Below are positions 1 to 8,203 of a DNA stretch of 12,067 bases, piece after piece. The stretch's first letter is position 1, and every line of letters begins with the position of its first letter. The position numbers were made by a program, and so were the translations under genes. This DNA is from Polyrhizophydium stewartii (lineage: Eukaryota > Chytridiomycota > Chytridiomycetes > Rhizophydiales), in assembly GCA_027604665.1 (NCBI GenBank), contig JADGIZ010000540.1:1-12067 (forward strand), in the 5' to 3' direction. The notes beneath the pieces were generated by a model. The model had not been told where the DNA came from and did no database searches. It saw only the letters and a list, made by a program, of their open reading frames with translations.

Positions 1-233
1 GTGCGATGTCGAAGGAAGGCAAGCAGGCCGATCTGCGAGCGTCGATCGGCGGCCCAGATCCAGCCCTGCCGCCCCACAAGATGAGACACACACATGCGCG
101 GAGCCCAGCGAAGGCGACGCACGCTCGTCGCCACGCATGCCGCTGGTCGCAAGCACGCCGTGCAGCAAAGTCGCACTCCCCCACGGGCATCGTTGCGCGA
201 CACCGGCTTTATCCCACAAGCCAACTCTTCATT
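1..233. other. Upstream region of first gene, no gene recognised
   Basis: This stretch lies before the chosen start of the first membrane-protein gene. On the + strand it stays open in the same frame as that gene from an ATG at 6. The encoded peptide is rich in Arg, His, Ala and Ser with no hydrophobic or family pattern, so it reads like GC-rich leader DNA rather than coding sequence. I see no convincing promoter box. It probably holds the 5' leader and part of the promoter. An upstream start at 6 cannot be fully excluded. Confidence 0.4.
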
Positions 234-2244
234 ATGTCCGCAAACGATCCAGATATTCCGAGCATCGAGATCACCTCACCAGATATCCCCCGACCCCAAA
301 CAACAGAGCCGCAGCACAGCAGCCGCGGTTCGGATGAGGCGAGGGAATACGATGCCGAGGAAGCAGAGGCCACTGGTGTCGGCGCTTACTGCGCGGCAGC
401 CGGGTGGATCGGCCGATTTTGGGTCCAGCATTTGGTGAGTCTTCTTTTGCTGGCGTGGAGTATCTGTGCCAAGCGCACCAGCGCGCGCATGACTCTGGCG
501 ATGCTGCGCGATATCCCGCGCACATCACTTGCGACTTAGCTCGGGTCAAGCAGCCGGCTGATCCTCGAATCGCTCTTGATCTACCACGCCCCAAAGTTGC
601 CGATCGCCGGTGTCACGATCCTCGTGCCCATCGCTGTGACGTTTGCGTCTCGCGAGATTGAGCTACAGCTTTTCACTACATCCAAGTACACTCTCGATCC
701 GGAGATTTTCTGGATATAGTTTAGTTTGATATTCAATGAGCTCTGGCTCACGACGTTCGTGTACATGTCCTTTGCGCCGCACACGATACGGCCACGGATG
801 GTCATCATGGCGAGCGCGGTGCTGAACCGCATAGTTCTGCTGGGTGTTTTAGTTTTGTACGCGATTCCAGCCGCTGGGATGACAACTGCGGCATTTCTCG
901 CCATCATCCCCTGGACAGCATGGCCCAGGTGAGCCGGCATCCCCACGATCTCCCAAAGCTGCGCAATCCCTCTGACAGGGATCTGTCTTTTGCCGCATCG
1001 TGATTATGAGCTGCATGGCGAACCTGCTACGAATTAGCGACAAGTATCGGCGACTGATTGCGGTATTGGGCTTCCAGATCAGCGTGGCGCTGCTCTCCCA
1101 GGTGCGAATGTGGGGCGTCATTGGCACCATCGCGGTCTCTCGCATGCTGGGAAAAGCCGACTATTTCAAAGATCGGCCTGTGGTGATTGCGCTGCTGCGG
1201 CTTGTGCTTTTCAGCATCGCAAAGACGCTCCACAAGACGGGCCTCATGCGGATGACGAAGATGCAGACCAAGAGCATCATGAATCCTGTCGAGCCAGACA
1301 GGACGCCGTTTGCGCCTGAGAGCAGGCAGGATATTGATGACTTGGACGATGCGCGCGCCGCCAATGTGCAGCGCTCGCAGGAGCTGGATCCTGACGAGAC
1401 CTTGCCCCTCGAGAGCATGGACCTCAAGATCCACACGGCAGTCGTGATGATCTTTGCGGGATACGCGGCCGTTGGTTGGCAAGAGTTTATGCGCTCACGG
1501 CTGACTGCCACGTTCGTCTCGTCGGCGTTTTTCAGCATCCTCGCGGATCATGGATGGCAGCTGATTGCTGTGTATCGTCTGCGCCAGCGTACTCGCGAGA
1601 TCGCACCGATATGCGACAAGAGCTCGCAGGAGCTCATGGCAATCTACAAGCGCTCGCCGACCCAGCGGCGCGTTCGCAGGGGCCAGGTTGCGCCAGCCGC
1701 CCCGGAATCGTCATCGAACATGCTTCGTCAGACCGTCGGCTCAGCAGAGAGCCAGCGGCCAAACCCCGACCGCACGGGAAAAGTCGGCACGGAAGAAAGC
1801 GTCATCACAGGCCGCCCGTCAAAGTTTGAGCTCGACAGCAAGATTCTGCGGCGGCGATTCCGGCGCCTTGCTGCGATCTTACGATACGAGGCATGTGCTT
1901 CGATTGTATCGATTGTCGTCGCATACTCGTTCACGGCCATGTTTATCAGCATGCAGCCAGATTACACCCAGTGCGAGGGGACCCTTTACATCGGCTTTTA
2001 TGACCGATCCATGCGGACTTTGCTTGCGCTGTCGACGCAGATTGTGTCTTACTCGTGCTTCTTCTTATTCCTCAAGCACTTTTCCGCAGTGCCAATCAGC
2101 TTCTCCAAGAAGGTGCGCACGACCTATGTCCAGGGCATCCTCGGTCCGGGGCTGTTCATCTGCGCCATCCAGATGATCTCGCTCTCGTTTGAACGCGGCC
2201 TGGTGACGGGCATTCATTGCAGCCCAGGCTTGCTCAAGTGGTAG
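234..2244 (+). CDS. Multi-pass membrane protein of unknown function (4 exons)
   Basis: I do not recognise this family. The best model joins exons 234-434, 540-685, 725-928 and 1011-2244, giving 594 residues with all phases consistent. The start at 234 has A at -3 and opens a polar, Pro/Ser/Glu-rich N-terminus of about 45 residues. About eight hydrophobic segments follow: near residues 74-105, 144-180, 198-222, 237-254, 325-375, and three in the last 130 residues. A polar stretch rich in Arg, Ser and Asp at about 395-455 probably forms a loop. The reading frame contains TAG at 537-539 and 717-719, which fall inside predicted introns 435-539 (GTGAGT...CTTAG) and 686-724 (39 nt, GTACAC...TTTAG). 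The third intron, 929-1010, starts with GTGAGC and holds CTGAC at 972-976. The short second intron and the exact join at 1011 are the least certain points. Transporter, channel or lineage-specific membrane protein are all possible. Confidence 0.62.
435..539 (+). other. Predicted intron 1 of membrane-protein gene
   Basis: The donor is GTGAGT, a strong match to consensus, and the acceptor is CTTAG. It is 105 nt, a multiple of three, and the flanking exons are in one frame at phase 0. Its last codon in that frame is TAG, so retention would stop the protein near residue 101. The intron translation is partly hydrophobic, so an alternative acceptor inside it is possible. Confidence 0.6.
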
Positions 2245-2665
2245 CAAGTCGCGATGCAAACAGACCGCCTATAAGACTTGACCGATTCTGCTCATGCGCC
2301 AACGACTCATCACCGACTTCATCAGCGGCGGCACTCGCTGCTGCAGCGATACTCGAGCAGCCATAGACGACGCCAGCCGGCTCGAGCGAGCTGCAGGATC
2401 TCAGACATCACCCTCTCTCCACCAGCAAACGCGCAGTCGTGCTGGGCAGCAAGCCCCATCGCCGTCACGAAGCGCACGCCCATTGCGGCAGCTGCGACTG
2501 CACGACTTCCTTCGCCGTGACCTCCAAGGCTCGCTGCCTTTGCTCGCTCCACTGCGTTCCACCCGCTTCGATGTCGCCTCGATCGCTGCCCGCGTCAATC
2601 CACTCCTGCCATGCAGTATCTGCGTGAGATGAGCAGGGAATGAACTTGCCCGCTGCCGAGTCGAC
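2245..2665. other. Intergenic region, nothing recognised
   Basis: These 421 bases separate the stop of the membrane-protein gene from the start of the CFAP119-like gene on the same strand. Short frames exist on both strands, but none has family-like composition or splice-consistent extensions. I find no AATAAA, tRNA-like fold or repeat. It presumably carries the 3' end of the first gene and the promoter of the second. Confidence 0.5.
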
Positions 2666-5029
2666 ATGCCGCCCAAGCCAAAAGCAAAAGACAACCAGGA
2701 CGCTCAGGCCCAGATCAGTAAGAATGCGCAGACGGGCTCGGAAGCAGCCCTGCGCAGCGACGTCTTGCAGGCCAAGGTCGGCTCGCAGGGTGTGGCGCAG
2801 GCTTCGGGGATGTTGGCGCAGCCAAACGCCGCCGGCGCTCGGCCGCTTGATCTTGGGAGGCCGACAGCGGCCATAGCTGCCGAGACAGCGACGCAGCAGC
2901 AGGCAACCGCCGACTCGCTTGACGAGCGCTTCGCGCATTTACCTCTGCGGCCGCGGGAGTGCGAGGTCATCATGGAATGCATCAAAGCCAACAACGCGAG
3001 CATGGCGATGTGCGTGTGTCGCTGTCGTGTTGTCGCGTCGTTAATCGCGGACGACGCATCTGACGCTGGACCTCGCGATGCAGCGACTGTATCCGCCGCT
3101 TCTTCAAGCTCCAGCCGCAGCCCTTCCCACCCAGCCACATCCTGACTCTGCGGCCAGACGAGGTCCCGCGGACAAAGTACAACCGCCACGCAGAGGACGC
3201 CCAGATGCGCGACACCATCCTGGCACAATATCTGTTCGAGGCCGCATGATATCCTTTTCCGCCCGCTCACTTCTGTGCCGAAACTACTCGCTTGGATGTC
3301 ATCAGTAGTAGTATTTGCGAGACCGTGACTTTCCGTGCACCTTTGCCTATCACCGCGGCATGTCGCCGGCACAGTGCGCCGTTTGGCTCTCCGTGTTCCG
3401 CCAATCGCATGACCGACACATTGGTATGGACACGCAATTTCATCGCGTGCGGGAGCCAACAACTAACTGCATATGCCGCGACTCGGTCCGTATGGCCCAC
3501 AAGAACTCGTGCGCCGTACAGAAGCGGTGGACATGGCCGCATGCGTCGGCATCTTCCGAGACCAGCTGATCGCAAACTGTATGGCGGGCAGACTTGCCGT
3601 ATTTTCGCGAATCGAAGCTCAGCATCTGGTGGACTACATTATTGCCGGGTGAGGAACGTGTCATTGCGATGAGTCTCCGGTCACTGGCGTATCTGACGAT
3701 GGCCCTGCGCTTGTCCAGATACGCCAAGCACGTTCGCCTGATTGCGCATGTGTTCACGGTGCCGCAGGAGGTGCATACAAGCAGAGTGCGCAAGACGCTG
3801 GAGCTGTACACGCCGCCGGTCGCCTTTGCGCCGTTGGCGCATGGTATTTCGGCCGACAAGTGGGACGAGCACTGCCGAGCTGAGGAAGAACGCGCACGGG
3901 CAGAGAGACAGGCCGAGGAGGAGGCGCGCGAGGCGGCAAGGCTCCAAGCCATTGCAGATGCGAAGGCCAAGGCAGACGCTGAAAGGGCCGCCATGCTTCT
4001 CGAGCAGCAGCGTGAGCATGCATCGGGCAACGGCCGGTGTTCAAGTATCGGTGGACTGCTGATACCAAGCCCCGTTGAATCGACCCAGGCGAGGCTGAGC
4101 GCGAGCTCTTGGCGCCGTTCCCAGACATCCCGCACGTGCTTGAGTCCAAGCCGACGTTTGAGCGCCTGTTCCGAAAGCCATCCGAGTCGTCGTCTGTCTC
4201 GGCAACCCATCGCGGCATGTCGCACGAGGCGGTCGGAGCCGCCGAAGAGATCGGCGGTACTGCAGGAGATGCGTCGGGCGATGCATCACGCAGCAGCCAG
4301 CAACAGCCACGCCAAACGCAGGCCGCAAGCAAGCCCCACAAGGCAGCCGGCAGCACCAGTGGCAAGCCGCCGCTGGCACCGACGCAGGCCGACAAGCGGC
4401 CGTCCGGCGCTGGACCACTGGCACCCGGGAACGCACCGCACGGCGGACCACCCGAGCGCAAGATCTCGCGAGGCAATACGACCGTGAATGCCAAGCTCTC
4501 GGCGATCCCAGAGTCCGGGGCCAAGCAGGCTGTGTCGCCCGCATCAGCGCATCTCTTTGGCGGCATGTCGGCTGCGGACCTGAGCCATTCCGCGCAGAGC
4601 ACGAGCGGGCACCACTCGGGAGGCGAGGGACCTGTGGCGGCGACGCAGATATCGGCCGAGCCCAGCGAGCTGGAGCCGGCCGAGCACGTCGAGGTCATTG
4701 CGCTGGACGCTCGGCTCAGCCGCAACGATCTGGCGCGGATCCTGTCGGCGAACGTTGCCGGGATGCTCTCTGAACTGATGCAGTCGCTCTGCGCCAAGAT
4801 CGACGCGCAGGCGGAGATGGCGCAGGCCCGCATCGACAAGCTGCAGCGGGCCATGGCGGCGCGCGAAGAGGAGCGTCTGGCCCGCGAGCGCGAGCGTGAG
4901 GAGGCACTGGCCACCAAGACGCTGTCGGTGGCGAATCTGGGTGCGGGCGGCCAAGGCGGCCGCGATGCGCACGGCAAGGACACACGCAACACGGCCAAGA
5001 AGCCGCCGACGCAGGCCGGGCGCAAGTGA
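2666..5029 (+). CDS. CFAP119/CCDC189-like flagellar coiled-coil protein (6 exons)
   Basis: The model joins exons 2666-3009, 3084-3243, 3312-3423, 3522-3648, 3719-4011 and 4089-5029, giving 658 residues. The start opens with MPPKPKAKD after a noncoding-looking leader. Residues about 1-90 are low complexity, and about 91-290 form a compact helical domain. Its pattern resembles CFAP119/CCDC189: a segment reading FAYHRGMSPAQCAVWLSVF, then a helix ending IIAGYAKHVRLIAHVFT. In Chlamydomonas, FAP119 sits on the C1a projection of the flagellar central pair. A charged coiled coil rich in Ala, Glu and Arg covers about 300-353. A Ser/Gly/Pro-rich linker follows, then a second coiled coil at about 560-625 and a basic tail. 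The tail makes it roughly twice the length I expect for the family. Introns 3010-3083 and 3649-3718 carry CTGAC, and 3424-3521 carries CTAAC. The 3244-3311 intron seems to use a GC donor. The family call rests on remembered patterns and is tentative; the gene itself is well supported. Confidence 0.62.
3244..3311 (+). other. Predicted GC-AG intron in CFAP119-like gene
   Basis: The exon frame ending LAQYLFEA meets TGA at 3247-3249. The next convincing coding segment begins at 3312 after AG, at phase 0. No phase-compatible GT donor lies between them. GCATGA at 3244 (or GCCGCA at 3241) is the only donor that keeps both frames. A base error in the assembly could give the same picture. Confidence 0.4.
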
Positions 5030-5119
5030 TTCTCAGGCGCCGGGGAGGCGCCGGGCAGTGCCAGGCAGCACGCGGCCTTGAAATGAAGGCGGACGGGCTC
5101 TGTGGAGGGTTGTCCCCAG

Positions 5120-5974
5120 ATGCCCGAGGCGCCGAGCGCGTTTGAGCACCAGGTCGCGGGGCATGCCGGCACGCTGCTGGCGCTGGGCGACGGGCGTGTG
5201 GCCAAGCAGGCGACGGCAATAGAGACCGCCTTCTACCAGCAGGCGCCGGTGCGCGCGCCTGGGCTTGCGGAGGCGTTCATGCCGCCGTTCCTCGGACTCG
5301 CCGAGGTGCCCTTTGGCGACGCGACGGCGACAGCACTCGTGATGGGCGACGTGCTCGACGGGTTTGAGCGGCCGTGCATCGCCGACATCAAGCTTGGCGT
5401 GCGGCTGTACGGCGACGAGGCGACTGCCGAGAAGCGCGAGCGGATGGAGCACCAGGCGCGCTCGACAACGTCCGGCGCAACGGGCCTGCGTGTCTGCGGC
5501 ATGAAGGTCTTCGACCCGACGCGGGAAGCCTTTGATGTCTACGACCGCCGCTTCGGGCGTGCCATCACGGCCGAGCAGCTCGGCATCGCCGTCGACGTGC
5601 TGCTCGGCGTGCTCGTACCGGAGCCAGGCGTAACCGCCCCGCACGGCCCGCACGGCCTGGTCCCGGCGGCCAGCGAGGACGCCCGCCGCCATGCTCGCGC
5701 CGTCTGCCAGAGACTGATCGGGCAGCTTGGCCGGCTGCGGGAGACACTGGCGGCGAGCCCCGTGCGGCTCTACGGCGCATCGGCCCTCGTCGTCTACGAG
5801 GGCATGCGCACCGCCGGCGCACCCAGGACAGACGTGCGCTTGATCGACTTTGTGCACTCCAAGTTCGTCGACGACGCCGACGGCCCGGACACTGGCGCGC
5901 TGTTTGGGGTCGACAACCTGCTGGGCCTGGTGCGCGACGCCCTCGTGCGGCTGGATGGGGCTAGAGAGCCATAA
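5120..5974 (+). CDS. Inositol polyphosphate multikinase (IPMK/Arg82/IPK2 family)
   Basis: This 284-residue, single-exon protein belongs to the inositol polyphosphate kinase family, which phosphorylates inositol phosphates such as IP3 and IP4 towards IP5. In fungi the Arg82 member also acts in the nucleus on transcription. The N-terminus FEHQVAGHAG (residues 8-17) matches the usual family opening. The family signature P-x3-D-x-K-x-G is complete at 85-93 (P85, D89, K91, G93). A typical stretch of EKRERMEHQARSTTSG follows at 104-119. SALVVYEG (221-228) stands at the SSLL-like ATP-site position. The catalytic IDFVH lies at 242-246, followed by GPDTGALFGVDNL. ATG 5120 is chosen because the alignment starts there; the frame upstream has only a GTG. 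The length is short, near the minimal multikinase core. Its lack of introns stands out beside its neighbours. It starts 90 bp after the CFAP119-like stop and converges on LSM5. Confidence 0.93.
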   Translation: MPEAPSAFEHQVAGHAGTLLALGDGRVAKQATAIETAFYQQAPVRAPGLAEAFMPPFLGLAEVPFGDATATALVMGDVLDGFERPCIADIKLGVRLYGDEATAEKRERMEHQARSTTSGATGLRVCGMKVFDPTREAFDVYDRRFGRAITAEQLGIAVDVLLGVLVPEPGVTAPHGPHGLVPAASEDARRHARAVCQRLIGQLGRLRETLAASPVRLYGASALVVYEGMRTAGAPRTDVRLIDFVHSKFVDDADGPDTGALFGVDNLLGLVRDALVRLDGAREP

Positions 5975-5978
5975 TAAA
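5973..5978 (+). terminator. Canonical AATAAA poly(A) signal overlapping the IPMK stop
   Basis: AATAAA begins at the second base of the TAA stop (5972-5974) of the multikinase gene. If it is used, cleavage 10-30 nt downstream would fall at or inside the last coding exon of LSM5 on the opposite strand. It is the only AATAAA I noticed at a gene end in this window. Confidence 0.55.
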
Positions 5979-5998
5979 CAGCGTGCGCGGCCGCCGGT

Positions 5999-6620
5999 TC
6001 ATTCCTCTGCATCGTCCGCTTGCTCGGCGGGCTGCTCCGCAAGCGGGCCCCTGCAACAACGGGCGGTCAGCTGCAAGCGAGACGGGATCCGGCTCGGCGT
6101 GAGACGCACTCTCCGCCGGGCATCAGCTGTGTTTGGCGGCCAGCAGCGCAGCAAGATTAGCCCGCCGCGTTCGGTGGGTGCCGCAGGCCAGCCCGCACGG
6201 ACGCACCATGCAGATGTTGTTGCCGTTGAGCAGGATCTGGTCGAGCTTGGTGGTCTTGTATCCCTCGCTGGTGAGCTCGCTGTCGGGAGGCAGACGCAGC
6301 GACGCGGGCCGGGCCGGGTCAGCAGCGCGCGGGAGGCAGCATGCGGGCAGCAAGTCCTTCCGCAGCACAGCGCACGCACTACTCGGTCACGTCCTCGAGA
6401 ACCATGTTGACAAAGTCGTCGAAGCCCAGCAGCGTGCCCGTGAACTCCTTCTCGCCCTTCATGACGACCCACAGGCGCGAGCCCACGCAATTGTCCACGA
6501 GCTCTGCGCGCGCACGCATGTGAGGGGGCTGGTCAGCGCCCGCTGCCCTGCTTGTGCGTGCGCGCTGTAAGGCGTCCGCCGCGCCCGCGCGCGACGCCCA
6601 CCTAACGGCAGTAACGACAT
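5999..6620 (-). CDS. LSM5: LSM5, U6 snRNA-associated Sm-like protein (5 exons)
   Basis: The model joins, on the minus strand, 6620-6602, 6503-6383, 6279-6207, 6126-6110 and 6050-5999, giving 93 residues, very close to the usual LSM5 length of about 91. LSM5 is one subunit of the heptameric Lsm2-8 ring that binds the U6 snRNA 3' end and of the cytoplasmic Lsm1-7 ring in mRNA decapping. The protein opens MSLLPLELVD, continues through Sm motif 1 ([27 protein letters not shown]) and Sm motif 2 ([15 protein letters not shown]). It ends PGGEGP plus an acidic tail finishing DDAEE, where familiar LSM5 proteins stop just after PGGEGP. Each junction restores the family sequence. Introns are 98, 103, 80 and 59 nt; the first and last carry CTGAC. 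Exons of 19 and 17 nt are unusually small. The start lies 77 bp from the divergent RING gene. Confidence 0.95.
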
Positions 6621-6697
6621 CCGGGGGGTGGGGCCGACCAGAACGGGGGGAAGGTCAAAGTCGCCGATTTTCTCGCAAGCTTTCCTCACCGACGACC
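6621..6697. promoter_or_regulatory. Shared divergent promoter of LSM5 and the RING gene
   Basis: Only 77 bp separate the two start codons, so both genes' promoters and 5' leaders must fit here or overlap the neighbouring coding sequence. The segment has G runs on the + strand (six and four Gs near 6622-6633, six near 6645-6650), then a pyrimidine-rich part before the RING start. No TATA box is visible. Confidence 0.6.
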
Positions 6698-8090
6698 ATG
6701 CTCACCGAGCTGCTGCTGTCGGCCGCGCGGCTGTGGTTCGTGTCGTCGCTGACGACGTCTCAGGTGGCCGGCCCCGCCGACGGCCCCACCAACGGGCCCA
6801 CCAACGCAGCACCTGCGGGTGCCGCCGGCCCTGCGATGGCAACTCAGAACGCTCCAGCCACGGAGAACAGCGACCGACAGCCGGCGTCGCAGCGCGAGAC
6901 GTGGCCGCCGCGGGCACGTGCCGTCGCAGGAGCAGCCGGGGCGGTCGGGGCGGCGGCCGCCGCGGGAGCCGCGGGCATGGCCGGCCTCGACACGGTTGCG
7001 TCGCGGTTCGGCATCCACACGGCGCTGGCGCTGCGGGTCGTTGCGCTCGGCTGGGCATGCGCATCGTGGGCCAAGGCCACGCTGTTGCTCGAGCGGCCAA
7101 ACGGGCTCTTTGGGCGTCGTCGCAGTCCCCGGCCCTGGCTGCTGGCGGGATCCTCACAGACCGACACGGACGCCCGCAACATGGGCTGCTTCTACCTACT
7201 GGTCTCATACCTTCTGTTGAACATCATGCAGAACAAGGTGTGCCACTCCCACCCCCTGTCGCCGGTCACTCTCCATCGTTCGTCTTCCATCTCCCATCTC
7301 CAGGTCGGCTGACACGCAGGTGCCGCCGATTGGATCCCGGCGGTGCATCTGTCCGCGGGTGCAGGAGCTCAGGGTGGCGGTCAAGCCGGAGCGCATTCGC
7401 CTGCGGAGGCTGCTGTGGCCCATCGTCTGGCAGACGCTTGCTGCGGCGCTGATTGACGAGGTCGCCACGCTCGTGATCACGCATGCCTTTGGCGTCCCCG
7501 CGGTGCTCGGCGTGCACGGGAAGCCCGTCCAGGCGAACGAGGCAGGATGCAAGGCCAGCGATCTTGCGTCAGCAGAGTGCATGATCTGCCTCAGCCCCGC
7601 AACGGCCGAGTCGCCGCTCGAGGCGTTTTGCGAGCACAGCGGCCATCTCGCGCATCCATCCTGCATGGCCAAGTGGTACAGCGCAAAGGGCCCGCAGCAG
7701 ACATGCCCCATGTGCCGCCAGAAGCTCGTCATCACCGTCTGGGACTCGGCGTCTGTCATGCGCCGAGAGGGCGTCCTGCGCGGAATCGCCATTGTGCTGC
7801 AGACGTCGCTGCGGTGGGAATACGCCATGTACAGATTCAGCCTCACGGCCCTGAGCGTGTTCTCAATGCTGTCGATCCTGGCCACGCGGCTCTCGTTTGC
7901 GCGCAGCCTGCTCCGCCAGATCAGCCAAGAGTCAGCCGGTGCGGCGGCCGCCGCGATCGCTGCGTCGGCGGTCGCACCGGCACTATCGTCGGACGCGACG
8001 CCTCCATCCGCTGCAGCTCTGGGTGATTTGCAAAGCTCTGTTCTCGACACCGTTGCCTCTCTCAATGCAAATACAGACGTCATTGCGTAA
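6698..8090 (+). CDS. Membrane-embedded RING-H2 finger protein, probable E3 ubiquitin ligase (2 exons)
   Basis: The model joins exons 6698-7237 and 7320-8090 (436 residues). RING proteins of this type recruit an E2 enzyme and ubiquitinate target proteins. The start at ATG 6698 is followed at once by a hydrophobic stretch (LLLSAARLWFV). An Ala/Gly/Pro-rich segment follows, then hydrophobic segments near residues 117-140, 163-176 and 211-246. The RING finger spans 267-312 with ligands C267, C270, C284, H289, H292, C295, C309 and C312. That is a C3-H2-C3 order, with a slightly long four-residue gap between the third and fourth ligands. One or two hydrophobic segments follow at about 332-378, then an Ala-rich and a polar tail. 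The intron donor is GTGTGC at 7238. The acceptor could be at 7319 or 7364; both keep frame, so residues 181-195 are uncertain. CTGAC lies at 7309-7313, rather close to the first acceptor. Membrane location and ligase role are inferred; the substrate is unknown. Confidence 0.8.
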
Positions 8091-8203
8091 CAGAGTAGAA
8101 AGCACTGCAGGTTGATTTTTAGTTGTCAAGATTGGATCGGAGAGGGGGGTGGGCAGGCGTGCGCTGCGTGAGCGGGGCACGCCATAAGCAGAGGCAAGAA
8201 GAC

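Noticed and set aside
6..233. Start of the first membrane protein at ATG 6
   Set aside because: The frame is open, but the added 76 residues look noncoding (Arg/His/Ala-rich). The ATG at 234 has better context and leads into protein-like sequence.
537..719. In-frame TAG codons at 537 and 717 suggesting stop readthrough or a changed genetic code
   Set aside because: Both TAGs fall inside predicted introns with matching phases, and no other gene here has TAG inside an exon. A changed code is not needed.
3754..5205. 483-codon open frame on the minus strand opposite the CFAP119-like and IPMK genes
   Set aside because: It is a shadow of high-GC coding sequence: Ala/Ser/Arg/Cys-rich with no domain pattern, and it overlaps two better genes.
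6064..6126. LSM5 ending at a nearer TGA without the last intron
   Set aside because: That version replaces the conserved PGGEGP ending with an unrelated tail. Splicing out 6109-6051 restores PGGEGP and gives the expected length.
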